Below, one piece after another: positions 7,796 through 16,384 of a stretch of DNA of 36,510 nucleotides (positions within the stretch are counted from its first letter, which is position 1; each line of letters opens with the position of its first letter). A program made the translations under genes and the position numbers. The stretch covers positions 1-36,510 of the forward strand of contig DCHX01000027.1 in assembly GCA_002315685.1 (NCBI GenBank), in the 5' to 3' direction. The notes below the pieces were generated by a model. It was not told the origin of the DNA. It did not search any database and was given only the letters and a program-made list of their open reading frames with translations. The stretch is from Ruminococcaceae bacterium UBA1741 (lineage in GTDB: Bacteria; Bacillota; Clostridia; Oscillospirales; Acutalibacteraceae).

Positions 7796-8341
7796 ATGGT
7801 TTATGTATTTTTATGCGACGGCTTCGAGGAGCTTGAAGCATTAGCTCCCGTTGATATTTTAAGGCGGGGCGGAATTAAGGTTTTAACGGTTGGTGTAAAC
7901 TCTAAAATCGTTTTAGGCTCTCATAAAATTCCCGTTGTATGCGACTGTGAAATTTCGGATATTTCGGCGACAGATGAAATCGAGGCGGTTGTTTTGCCCG
8001 GCGGAATGCCCGGAACAACAAACCTTAAAAACAGCCGTGAGGTTAATAACTTTATAGATTTTGCCAATACTCACAACAAGCTTGTCTGCGCTATTTGTGC
8101 AGCGCCGAGTATCTTAGGTCATAAGGGCTTGTTAAAGGGTAAAAACGCCACCTGCTTTACGGGCTTTGAAAAAGACCTTTTAGGTGCCTTTGTTAAAAAC
8201 ACACCTACCGTAAAGGACGGCAACATTATAACCGCTTTCGGTGCGGGTGCCGCTTTTGAGTTTGGGTTTGAAATTTTATCGGCATTAAAGGATAAGAATA
8301 CCGCAGAGGATTTAAGAAAATCTATGCGTTTTGGGGAATAG
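7796..8341 (+). CDS. DJ-1/PfpI family protein (YajL/ThiJ-like)
   Basis: The 181-aa single-domain protein belongs to the DJ-1/PfpI superfamily of redox chaperones and deglycase-type enzymes. The nucleophile elbow AICAAPS gives Cys101, and the conserved acid lies in DGFEELEA (Glu14, matching DJ-1 Glu18). The VLPGGMPG loop is present. It sits 8 bp after tmk and 2 bp before mltG, in one operon, but no functional link to dTMP synthesis or cell wall is evident. Activity (protein deglycation, glyoxalase or chaperone) is not decided by sequence. Confidence 0.9.
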   Translation: MVYVFLCDGFEELEALAPVDILRRGGIKVLTVGVNSKIVLGSHKIPVVCDCEISDISATDEIEAVVLPGGMPGTTNLKNSREVNNFIDFANTHNKLVCAICAAPSILGHKGLLKGKNATCFTGFEKDLLGAFVKNTPTVKDGNIITAFGAGAAFEFGFEILSALKDKNTAEDLRKSMRFGE

Positions 8342-8343
8342 GT

Positions 8344-9507
8344 ATGGAAGAAAACAAAAGAGAAGAAAATTTTGACGAGTTCAGTCTTGAAAACGGATTT
8401 ACTATTGATGACAGCGGTAACGACTTAATGTCAAAAAAACCCAAAAAACATTCGTCGGGCAAAAGTATAGTAAAAACCGTTATTTGGATAATTTCTATTA
8501 TTATAATTTCGGTTGTAATTGCTTTCGGTGCGATTTATGTCGGTGCCGACTATTTGGGAATCGGCTTCGGAAGAAGCGAAAAAACCTGTGTGGTTGAAAT
8601 CCCAAAAGGTGCCGCTACCGTTACCATCGCCGAAAAACTGCAAGAATCGGGTGCCGTTAAGTGCCCATTGCTTTTCAGGGTTTATTCAAAGCTCAAACAT
8701 TTTGATAATCAGTACAAATACGGTGTTTACACCTTTAATTTGGAAACGGGTTACGAGGGTATTGCCGATATGCTTATGAACGACGGCGCAAAGGCGGACA
8801 GCGTTTCGGTAACCGTTGTTCCGGGTATGAATGTTGACGATATTGCAAAGCTTTTAGACGAAAAGGGCGTTTGCACAAAGGGCGACTTTTTAGACCAAAT
8901 TTATGACGGCAAGTTTAATTATGATTTTGTAAAGCAAATTCCCGAAAATCAGGTTTATTACAGACTTGAAGGCTACCTTTGCCCCGACACCTACGACTTT
9001 TATTCCTACGATTCAAAGGAATGTGCTTATCTTGCGGTTGACAAAATGCTTTCGAATTTCGAGAAAAAGCTTAACAAGGCAAAAATTGATATAAACAACA
9101 TTAAGGTCGGGGATAAGAGCTATACCTTCCACGAAATTTTAAGCCTTGCATCTATTGTTGAAATGGAAGCAAGTTCTAACACCGACGAAATGCCCAAGGT
9201 TGCGGCGGTTTTCCTTAACCGACTTGTGAGCAACGATTTCCAAACACTCGGCTCCTCGCCCACAAGAAAATATCCGTACGGCAACGGAAAGTATAACACA
9301 TACGAGTGTGCGGGACTTCCCGTAGGGCCTTTGTGTTCGGTTGGAATTGATGCGATAAAGTCATCAATAAACCCGGCACAAAACTTTGATTACTACTATT
9401 TTGTTACCGATGCGTCAATGAAATTTTACTACAACAGGACTCTTTCGGAGCATAATAAAACAATAGCAAAACTTAAAGCGGAGAAAAATTGGATTTATGA
9501 AGAATAA
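8344..9507 (+). CDS. mltG: Endolytic peptidoglycan transglycosylase MltG
   Basis: MltG cleaves nascent glycan strands at the outer membrane face and helps terminate glycan synthesis. It has an acidic cytoplasmic N-terminus (residues 1-40), one membrane segment (about 42-64), a LysM-like region (about 80-150) and the YceG catalytic domain. The catalytic Glu is in LASIVEMEAS (Glu273), and conserved VAAVFLNRL and AGLPVGPLCSVG follow. 387 aa, normal for the longer Gram-positive forms. It overlaps the U32 gene by 11 bp. In B. subtilis mltG (yrrL) is likewise upstream of the U32 genes yrrN-yrrO, so the neighbourhood is conserved. Confidence 0.95.
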   Translation: MEENKREENFDEFSLENGFTIDDSGNDLMSKKPKKHSSGKSIVKTVIWIISIIIISVVIAFGAIYVGADYLGIGFGRSEKTCVVEIPKGAATVTIAEKLQESGAVKCPLLFRVYSKLKHFDNQYKYGVYTFNLETGYEGIADMLMNDGAKADSVSVTVVPGMNVDDIAKLLDEKGVCTKGDFLDQIYDGKFNYDFVKQIPENQVYYRLEGYLCPDTYDFYSYDSKECAYLAVDKMLSNFEKKLNKAKIDINNIKVGDKSYTFHEILSLASIVEMEASSNTDEMPKVAAVFLNRLVSNDFQTLGSSPTRKYPYGNGKYNTYECAGLPVGPLCSVGIDAIKSSINPAQNFDYYYFVTDASMKFYYNRTLSEHNKTIAKLKAEKNWIYEE

Positions 9508-10726
9508 TATCAGCGTTCCCGAGCTTCTTTGTCCGGCGGGCGATTTGCAAAGACTTAAAACTGCGGTTGATTTCGGTGCTGACGCCGTTTATATTGCAGG
9601 AAAAGAATTCGGTATGAGAACGGCTTCGGCAAACTTTGACGAGGACGACTTAAAGGCGGGTATTGAGTATGCTCACGGGCACGGTGTTAAGGTGCATATT
9701 ACCTGTAACACTATTCCTCACGAGGACGAAATTCAAAGGCTCCCCGATTTTCTTAAAGCCATTGACCGATTAGGTGTTGATGCGATAATTGCCTCCGATT
9801 TGGGCAGTATTTCGCTTGTGAAAAAGTATGCGCCGAATTGCGATTTGCATATATCGGTTCAGTCGGGCACGGTAAACAGCCTTACCGCAACCGAATTTTA
9901 CAAAATGGGTGCGAAACGGGTTGTTTTGGCAAGAGAATTGTCGTTAGAGGAAATTAAAAAAATCAGAGAAAACACTCCAAGCGAGCTTGAACTTGAAGCC
10001 TTTGCCCACGGTGCTATGTGCGTATCGTTCAGTGCGAGATGTCTGCTTTCAAGCTATATGACGGGAAGAGATGCAAACCGAGGCGACTGTGCTCAACCTT
10101 GTAGGTGGAGTTATTCTCTTATGGAAAAAACAAGAGAAAATCAGTTTTTCGATATAACCGAGGACGAAAAGGGTACATATATTCTTAATGCTAACGATAT
10201 GTGTATGGCGGAATATCTTGACAAGATGGTTGATGCGGGTATATCCTCTATTAAAATCGAGGGCAGAGCAAAAACCGAGTATTATGTTGCCGTAACCGCT
10301 AACGCTTATAGGGGTGCGCTCGATTCCCTTAAAAACTCAAAAGGCGACTGGACCTTGCCTAATTGGGTAAAAGAAGAGCTTAACACGATAAGCCACCGTA
10401 CCTATTCAACCGGCTTTTATTTCGGTCGTCCCGAAAATGCCCAAACCTATAAGGATGCAGGTTACATCAGGGACTACGCTTTGGCAGGTGTTGTAACGGG
10501 CTACGAAAACGGTAAAATTACCGCCGTGCTTAAAAATAAATTTTTGTCGGGCACAACTCTTAACTGTCTTGAAGCGGGAAGTGTTCCGTTTGAGGTTAAA
10601 ACCGACCTGCTTTATGACGAAAACGATAATTTAATCGAGAGTGCGCCTCACCCGATGCAGATTATAAAAATCCCGTTTGAAAGAGCGGTTAAGACGGGCT
10701 CTATGCTTCGAATGAAAACTGAATAA
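9497..10726 (+). CDS. U32 family protein, TrhP/YrrO-like (tRNA uridine hydroxylation)
   Basis: U32 'peptidase' family protein of 409 aa. It opens with ELLCPAGDLQRLKTAVDFGADAVY, the usual N-terminal barrel signature, and carries the family core from EAFAHGAMC to DCAQPCRW with its conserved cysteines near residues 173-203. Members placed next to mltG (B. subtilis yrrN/yrrO, trhP1/trhP2) are needed for prephenate-dependent 5-hydroxyuridine formation at tRNA position 34. That role is the best inference; protease activity is doubtful for this clade. It starts inside the end of mltG. Its stop lies 7 nt before a hairpin that carries the Shine-Dalgarno of the next gene. Confidence 0.85.
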   Translation: MKNNISVPELLCPAGDLQRLKTAVDFGADAVYIAGKEFGMRTASANFDEDDLKAGIEYAHGHGVKVHITCNTIPHEDEIQRLPDFLKAIDRLGVDAIIASDLGSISLVKKYAPNCDLHISVQSGTVNSLTATEFYKMGAKRVVLARELSLEEIKKIRENTPSELELEAFAHGAMCVSFSARCLLSSYMTGRDANRGDCAQPCRWSYSLMEKTRENQFFDITEDEKGTYILNANDMCMAEYLDKMVDAGISSIKIEGRAKTEYYVAVTANAYRGALDSLKNSKGDWTLPNWVKEELNTISHRTYSTGFYFGRPENAQTYKDAGYIRDYALAGVVTGYENGKITAVLKNKFLSGTTLNCLEAGSVPFEVKTDLLYDENDNLIESAPHPMQIIKIPFERAVKTGSMLRMKTE

Positions 10727-10733
10727 TTTTTTT

Positions 10734-10768
10734 ACACCTTAACAATAATAATTGTTGAGGTGTTTTTT
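10734..10768 (+). terminator. Terminator-like hairpin containing the Shine-Dalgarno of the PBP gene
   Basis: ACACCTTAACAAT (10734-10746) pairs with ATTGTTGAGGTGT (10751-10763), 13 bp with one G-U pair, followed by six T. The 3' arm contains GAGGTG (10757-10762), 6 nt before the ATG at 10769. It is therefore both an intrinsic-terminator shape and a ribosome-site-masking stem. Confidence 0.75.
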
Positions 10769-12376
10769 ATGAAAAAGGCTGTAAAAAGTTATGAGGGGAT
10801 ATTTGCAAAACGAACAACCCTTTGCTTTTTTATTATGATTTGTTTGTTTTTCAGTTGCATTTTAAGAGTTATGGTAATATCCACGGGAAAAGAATATTCA
10901 AGAATACAAGCCGAACAGTCCTCATACCGAATACCGATAAAGAACATCAGAGGCAGTATATATGACTCGAATATGACACCTATTACGAACAACACGAAAA
11001 CTACTTATGTTGCAATTCCGCCTACTCCCGATGCGGTTGTGGCGACAAGCGAAATTCTAATAGGCGAAGAGCGGGAGAGGGTATTGAACGAGCTTAAAAA
11101 CAATAAGGTTGCGGTGGCAATACCGAACGGCAAAACCTCTTGCAAATCAATTATTTATTCGGATATTTACGAAACCGACTACTCGGATTTTTTGTGTGAG
11201 CATATAATAGGTTATGTAGATAGCGAAAACCACGGCGTTTCGGGGCTTCAAAAAGCTTATGACGATATTTTATACAGTGAAAACGGTGCAAGTGTAGTAT
11301 ATTCGGTAAACGGAAAAGGGGATATTTTATCGGGCATTACACCTACATTTGATAACGATTTATCGGTTGTGTCAAACGGAGTTATTTCAACTATCGACCT
11401 AAACCTTCAAAAAATCGTAAAGGAAGAAAGCGAGGGGCTTTTTAAGGGCGCTGTTATACTTTGCGATGCGAAAACGGGAAAAATAAGAGCATTAGTCAGC
11501 AAACCCGACTTTGATATTTCAAACCTTTCCGAATATCTTGAAAACGAAGATTCTCCGCTTATCAACCGTGCCCTCACACCCTTTTCGGTAGGCTCGGTTT
11601 TCAAGCCTTGCGTTGCGGGGGCGGCTATTGAAAGCGAAAACGGAGATTTTACCTATAACTGTGTCGGAAAGGCGCATATCATAGACCGTGATTTTTCCTG
11701 TCATAAAAAGGACGGGCACGGCTTAGTCGAGCTTAAAAGCGCAATTAAATTTTCCTGCAACACCTTCTTTTACAATATCGCAATTAAAACGGGTGCTGCC
11801 GCCATAAGACAAAAAGCATCCGCTTTAAGCTTCGGAAGCTCTATTAAAATTTGCGAGAACTTAAAAACCGAAAGCGGTAATTTAACCTCGCTTCAAAATC
11901 TTCAAAGTGATGCTCAAATTGCAAATTTTGCAATAGGTCAGGGGGATATTTTATTAAGTCCCGTAAATATGCTTAGTTTGTATTTGTCTATCGTCAATGA
12001 CGGGTATTACTATCTGCCGAGCATTGTAGAGGGCACCATAAAGGACGGAAAAATCACAAAATACGATATAGGAAGTAAGACCTATGTTTTCAAAAAGGAT
12101 ACCGCAAAATTTTTAAGAGAAAGTCTTCGTGAAGTTGTAGTGTCGGGCACGGGAACCGACGCAAACAGCGAAAAGGTGGCTATTGCGGGAAAAACCGCAA
12201 CGGCGCAAACGGGTAAATTCGTAAACGGTGTCGAGCTTACAAACAGTTGGTTCTGCGGTTTTTTTCCTTACGATAATCCACAATATATAGGTATCGTTAT
12301 GTCGGAGGGCACAAGTAAAGTTTCGACTACCGAAATTTTTGAAAAAATAGCCGAAAAAATAACCGAAAACACTTGA
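10769..12376 (+). CDS. Class B penicillin-binding protein (FtsI/SpoVD-like transpeptidase)
   Basis: Monofunctional D,D-transpeptidase that cross-links peptidoglycan. One N-terminal membrane anchor (about 16-36), a dimerisation/pedestal region (about 50-205) and a transpeptidase domain (about 225-535). The active-site motif SVFK (Ser276-Lys279) and SCN (Ser329-Asn331) are present. The third motif reads KTA (Lys475-Ala477, in AGKTATAQTG) where KTG is usual. ATG 10769 is chosen over the GTG at 10760 because GAGGTG sits 6 nt before it. 535 aa is short for the family and no PASTA domain is present. Whether it serves division, elongation or sporulation is not clear from sequence. Confidence 0.9.
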   Translation: MKKAVKSYEGIFAKRTTLCFFIMICLFFSCILRVMVISTGKEYSRIQAEQSSYRIPIKNIRGSIYDSNMTPITNNTKTTYVAIPPTPDAVVATSEILIGEERERVLNELKNNKVAVAIPNGKTSCKSIIYSDIYETDYSDFLCEHIIGYVDSENHGVSGLQKAYDDILYSENGASVVYSVNGKGDILSGITPTFDNDLSVVSNGVISTIDLNLQKIVKEESEGLFKGAVILCDAKTGKIRALVSKPDFDISNLSEYLENEDSPLINRALTPFSVGSVFKPCVAGAAIESENGDFTYNCVGKAHIIDRDFSCHKKDGHGLVELKSAIKFSCNTFFYNIAIKTGAAAIRQKASALSFGSSIKICENLKTESGNLTSLQNLQSDAQIANFAIGQGDILLSPVNMLSLYLSIVNDGYYYLPSIVEGTIKDGKITKYDIGSKTYVFKKDTAKFLRESLREVVVSGTGTDANSEKVAIAGKTATAQTGKFVNGVELTNSWFCGFFPYDNPQYIGIVMSEGTSKVSTTEIFEKIAEKITENT

Positions 12377-12401
12377 CAGTATATATATATGTCGGTATAA
12401 T
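12373..12401 (+). promoter_or_regulatory. Strong promoter of the citrate synthase-aconitase-IDH operon
   Basis: Perfect TTGACA (12373-12378), a 17-nt spacer and a perfect TATAAT (12396-12401). The PBP stop codon lies within the -35 box. A promoter this close to consensus usually needs a repressor; a GntR-type operator overlaps its start point. Confidence 0.9.
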
Positions 12402-12411
12402 TGTATACACT
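12400..12411 (+). promoter_or_regulatory. Candidate GntR/FCD operator
   Basis: ATTGTATACACT includes the perfect palindrome TGTATACA and matches, at 11 of 12 positions, the ATTGTATACAAT-type site described for GntR/FCD regulators such as MdcY. It overlaps the end of the -10 and the predicted start point. The likely ligand protein is the GntR regulator encoded second in the operon. Confidence 0.55.
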
Positions 12412-12438
12412 TATGCAAATACACAAGGAGGGCTATAA

Positions 12439-13818
12439 ATGCTTGAACTTTCCAACAATTCCAATTTGCTTGAACAAGACTCCTACAAATATTCCTTGCA
12501 GGATGTGGAAAACCCGAATTTATATAGGGATTTTTATCCTTACGAGGATGTACCGAAGGTTGCGTTCAACCATAGGCGAGTACCTATCGGAATGCCTAAG
12601 GATATTTGGATTACCGATACCTCTCTGCGCGACGGTCAACAGTCGGTTGAGCCGTATTCGGTAGAGCAAATCGTAAATCTTTATAAATATATGTCGAGGC
12701 TGGGCGGTCCTTACGGAATTATCCGCCAAACCGAGATGTTCGTATATAGCAAAAAAGACCGTGATGCTATTGAAAAATGCAAAGAATTAGGTCTTAAATT
12801 CCCCGAAATTACCACTTGGATTCGTGCTAACAAAGAGGATTTTAAGCTTGTTAAGGATTTAGGCATTAGGGAAACCGGTATTCTTGTTTCTTGTAGCGAC
12901 TACCATATTTTTAAGAAGCTCAAAATGTCGAGAAAACAAGCTATGGATATGTATTTAGCTTCGGTAGCCGAGGCCTTTGATGCGGGTGTTATGCCGAGAT
13001 GTCATCTTGAAGACATTACAAGAGCCGATTTTTACGGATTTGTAGTTCCGTTTGTAAACGAGCTTATGAAAATGTCAAGAGATGCGGGTATTCCGGTTAG
13101 AATCCGTGCCTGTGATACTATGGGCTACGGTGTTCCTTACCCCGAGGTTGCGCTTCCGAGAAGTGTGCCCGGTATTATCTACGGCTTACAGCAATACTCC
13201 GATGTTCCGAGCGAAATGCTTGAATGGCACGGCCACAACGACTTTTACAAGGCGGTTGCCAACGCATCTACCGCTTGGATTTACGGTGCGAGTGCCGTAA
13301 ACTGCTCGTTGCTCGGTATAGGCGAACGCACGGGTAATGTTCCGCTTGAAGCTATGGTTATGGAATATGCTTCTCTGCGTGGCTCGTTTGACGGTATGGA
13401 CCCGACTGTGATTACCGAAATCGCCGAGTATTTTTCAAAGGAAATAGGTTACAAAATTCCGCCTATGACTCCCTTTGTCGGCAAAAACTTTAATGTTACA
13501 AGAGCGGGTATTCACGCTGACGGACTCTTAAAAGACCAAGAAATCTATAATATTTTCGATACCGATAAAATACTTAACCGTCCTGCATCGGTAATGCTCG
13601 GCAAAACCTCGGGACTTGCGGGAATTGCTTACTGGATTAACCAAAACTATAAACTTTCGGGCGATAATGAGGTTGATAAGAGAAGTGAGCTTGTTGTGAA
13701 AATGAAAGAATGGATAGATAAAGAATACGAGGACGGCAGACAGACCTCTCTTTCGAGCGAAGAAATAGAGCAAAAGATTTTAGAATTTTCAAACGGAACC
13801 TTAAAAGGAGTCTTATAA
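12439..13818 (+). CDS. Re-type citrate synthase (homocitrate/isopropylmalate synthase superfamily)
   Basis: HMG-CoA-lyase-like TIM-barrel enzyme of 459 aa. The metal and substrate motif DTSLRDGQQS (Asp60-Ser69) and the metal-binding HGHND (His264-Asp268) are present. The family includes 2-isopropylmalate, homocitrate and Re-citrate synthases. Placement directly before aconitase and isocitrate dehydrogenase, with no NifV or lysine genes, points to Re-citrate synthase, the oxygen-sensitive clostridial enzyme described in C. kluyveri. It condenses acetyl-CoA and oxaloacetate. Shine-Dalgarno AAGGAGG. No Si-type gltA is in the window. Homocitrate synthase is the main alternative. Confidence 0.82.
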   Translation: MLELSNNSNLLEQDSYKYSLQDVENPNLYRDFYPYEDVPKVAFNHRRVPIGMPKDIWITDTSLRDGQQSVEPYSVEQIVNLYKYMSRLGGPYGIIRQTEMFVYSKKDRDAIEKCKELGLKFPEITTWIRANKEDFKLVKDLGIRETGILVSCSDYHIFKKLKMSRKQAMDMYLASVAEAFDAGVMPRCHLEDITRADFYGFVVPFVNELMKMSRDAGIPVRIRACDTMGYGVPYPEVALPRSVPGIIYGLQQYSDVPSEMLEWHGHNDFYKAVANASTAWIYGASAVNCSLLGIGERTGNVPLEAMVMEYASLRGSFDGMDPTVITEIAEYFSKEIGYKIPPMTPFVGKNFNVTRAGIHADGLLKDQEIYNIFDTDKILNRPASVMLGKTSGLAGIAYWINQNYKLSGDNEVDKRSELVVKMKEWIDKEYEDGRQTSLSSEEIEQKILEFSNGTLKGVL

Positions 13819-13819
13819 T

Positions 13820-14458
13820 ATGGAGCATAAAACTATATCACTTGCCGACCAGGTTTTTGAGCATATCGAGAACAACATTTTAAGCGGAGAATATAAAAAA
13901 GGCGACATTTTAACCGAGTCCTTTTTATCAAAAGAGTTGGGTGTCAGCCGTACTCCGATTAGAGAGGCGCTTCGCCGACTTGAACAGGAGCATTTGATTT
14001 CGGAAACGGGTAAGGGTGCGGTTGTAATCGGCATTACCGAGGATGACATTGAAGATATTTTTCTTGTAAGAAGCCATCTTGAAGGTCTTGTTTGCAAAAC
14101 GGTTGCGCAGGTTATTACCGACCAACAGTTAGAAAAGCTTAAAGAAACGGTTGAGTTGCAGGAATTTTATCTTGAAAAGCATGACCCCGACCGCATAAAG
14201 CTTATGGACAATCAGTTCCACGACCTAATTTATCAAATCGGCGGAAGACATATTTTTGCCGAAATTTTGGTATCACTTCATAAGAAAATACAAAAATACA
14301 GACGCGCTGCTGTTTCTAACAAGAGCCGTGCTTCCGCCTCGGTTGCCGAGCATAGAGCAATTTACGAGGCTATTGCCGAAAGAAATCCCGAAAAGGCTTT
14401 TGAGCTTTCGGTAGCACATATAAGCAACGCATATAATAATGTAAAGAAGGCAAAATAA
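13820..14458 (+). CDS. GntR family regulator with FCD ligand domain
   Basis: N-terminal winged helix-turn-helix (about 10-70, with SKELGVSRTPIREALRRLE) and a C-terminal all-helical FCD domain. The FCD metal/carboxylate-binding residues are recognisable: Asp130, His134, His178 and His200. FCD regulators commonly sense organic acids such as citrate, lactate or malonate. It lies inside the operon, 1 bp after citrate synthase and overlapping aconitase by 1 bp, which suggests that a TCA intermediate (perhaps citrate or 2-oxoglutarate) controls the operon through the operator at 12400-12411. The ligand is inference. 212 aa. Confidence 0.92.
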   Translation: MEHKTISLADQVFEHIENNILSGEYKKGDILTESFLSKELGVSRTPIREALRRLEQEHLISETGKGAVVIGITEDDIEDIFLVRSHLEGLVCKTVAQVITDQQLEKLKETVELQEFYLEKHDPDRIKLMDNQFHDLIYQIGGRHIFAEILVSLHKKIQKYRRAAVSNKSRASASVAEHRAIYEAIAERNPEKAFELSVAHISNAYNNVKKAK

Positions 14459-16383
14459 TGGGATACACGATAGCACAAAAGATAATTAAAGACCACCTTA
14501 TAAGCGGAGAAATGGTGCAAGGCAACGAAATCGCACTTAAAATCGACCAAACCCTAACCCAAGATGCTACGGGAACTATGGCATATCTTGAATTTGAAAC
14601 AATGGGACTTAAAAGGGTTAAGACCGAAAAAAGCTTAGCGTACATAGACCATAACACATTACAGTCGGGCTTTGAGAATGCCGACGACCACAGATATATT
14701 CAGTCGGTTGCCGAAAAGCACGGAATTTATTTTTCGAGGCCGGGCAACGGTATTTGCCACCAAGTTCATCTTGAACGCTTCGGAAAGCCCTCTAAAACCT
14801 TAATAGGCTCCGATAGCCATACCCCGACAGGCGGCGGACTCGGTATGCTTGCTATGGGTGCCGGCGGTCTTGATGTTGCGGTTGCTATGGGCGGCGGCGC
14901 TTATTATATCACTATGCCTAAAATGTACAAGGTAAACCTAACGGGCAAATTAAAGCCCTTTGTTTCGGCAAAGGACATAAGCCTTGAAATTTTGAGAATT
15001 CTATCGGTTAAGGGCGGTGTAGGCGCTATAATCGAATGGGGAGGCGAGGGCATAAAAACCCTCTCGGTACCCGAACGTGCCACAATTACAAATATGGGCA
15101 CCGAGCTTGGTGCCACAACCTCTATCTTCCCGTCCGACGAAATCACAAGAGAATTTTTGAAAGCGCAAGGCAGAGAAGAAGATTATGTTCCGCTCGAAAG
15201 CGACAGCGATGCCGAATACGATAAAATTATCGAGATAAATCTTGATAATCTTGTTCCGCTTATTGCCTGTCCTCACAGTCCCGATAATGTTGTAACGGTT
15301 GAATCGCTTAAAGGCACAAAGGTTGACCAGGTTTGTATCGGCTCGTGCACTAACTCATCACTTCTTGATATGTTAAAGGTAGCCGCTCTCCTTAAAGGCA
15401 AAACCGTAAAGCCGTCGGTCAGTCTTTCGGTATCCCCCGGCTCTAAACAGGTTCTTACTATGCTTTCGGACTGCGGCGGTTTGAGCGACATTTTGGCATC
15501 GGGCGCAAGACTGCTTGAATGTGCCTGCGGACCTTGTATCGGAATGGGATTTTCACCTAATTCCGCCGGTGTTTCGCTTCGTACCTTTAACCGTAACTTT
15601 GAGGGCAGAAGCGGTACCGCCGATGCGGGTGTTTACCTTGTTTCTCCGGAAACTGCCGTTGCGGCGGCGCTTACGGGCGAAATTACCGACCCCCGTTTGT
15701 TAGGCGAAATGCCCGAAATTAAGATGCCTACAAGCTTTAAGATAAACGACAGTGCGGTGCTTACTCCCGCAAACGAAGAAATTTCTTCAAATGTAGAAAT
15801 TTTAAGGGGTCCTAACATTAAGCCTTTCCCGACCTCTAAATGCGTTACCGACACATTAAGCTGTGGGGTATCTTTGAAGGTGGGCGATAACATCACAACC
15901 GACCATATTATGCCGGCAGGTGCTAAAATTTTGCCCTACCGTTCTAATATTCCCCATCTTTCTGACTTTTGCTTCGGCGTTTGCGATAAGGACTTCCCGA
16001 AAAGAGCAAAGGAGCTTGGAGAAAGCATTGTAATAGGCGGTATCAACTACGGACAAGGCTCTTCAAGAGAACACGCCGCATTAGTTCCTATGTATTTAGG
16101 TGTTCGTGCGGTAATTGCAAAAAGCTTTGCAAGAATCCATTCGGCAAACCTCATAAATGCGGGAATTATGCCACTCACATTCAAAAACGCAAATGATTAC
16201 GAAAAGATAAATCAAGGCGATAAATTAACACTTTCGGATATTTACGGCGGTATGGACAAGGGTATTATTACCTTAAAAGACGAAAGCTCGGGCGAAAAAT
16301 TCGAGCTTGTGGCGACATTTACCGAAAGACAAAAGAAAATTCTTAAAGCCGGCGGACTTTTAAGTTATACAAAGGAAAATTAG
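14458..16383 (+). CDS. Aconitate hydratase
   Basis: Isomerises citrate to isocitrate. The 641-aa protein joins a LeuC-like Fe-S domain to a C-terminal swivel (LeuD-like) domain, matching the shorter aconitase type found in anaerobes rather than the AcnA form of about 900 aa. The [4Fe-4S] ligands are Cys297 (GSCTNSS) and Cys357/Cys360 (CACGPCIG). The swivel carries TDHIMPAG and GINYGQGSSREHAAL. Homoaconitase or isopropylmalate isomerase is less likely because the neighbours are citrate synthase and IDH. Coupled to the GntR gene by a 1-bp overlap. Confidence 0.93.
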   Translation: MGYTIAQKIIKDHLISGEMVQGNEIALKIDQTLTQDATGTMAYLEFETMGLKRVKTEKSLAYIDHNTLQSGFENADDHRYIQSVAEKHGIYFSRPGNGICHQVHLERFGKPSKTLIGSDSHTPTGGGLGMLAMGAGGLDVAVAMGGGAYYITMPKMYKVNLTGKLKPFVSAKDISLEILRILSVKGGVGAIIEWGGEGIKTLSVPERATITNMGTELGATTSIFPSDEITREFLKAQGREEDYVPLESDSDAEYDKIIEINLDNLVPLIACPHSPDNVVTVESLKGTKVDQVCIGSCTNSSLLDMLKVAALLKGKTVKPSVSLSVSPGSKQVLTMLSDCGGLSDILASGARLLECACGPCIGMGFSPNSAGVSLRTFNRNFEGRSGTADAGVYLVSPETAVAAALTGEITDPRLLGEMPEIKMPTSFKINDSAVLTPANEEISSNVEILRGPNIKPFPTSKCVTDTLSCGVSLKVGDNITTDHIMPAGAKILPYRSNIPHLSDFCFGVCDKDFPKRAKELGESIVIGGINYGQGSSREHAALVPMYLGVRAVIAKSFARIHSANLINAGIMPLTFKNANDYEKINQGDKLTLSDIYGGMDKGIITLKDESSGEKFELVATFTERQKKILKAGGLLSYTKEN

Positions 16384-16384
16384 T

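Noticed and set aside
12439..13818. Citrate synthase gene read as 2-isopropylmalate or homocitrate synthase
   Set aside because: No leucine or lysine genes are present; the operon with aconitase and isocitrate dehydrogenase favours Re-citrate synthase, though the superfamily cannot be split by eye with certainty.
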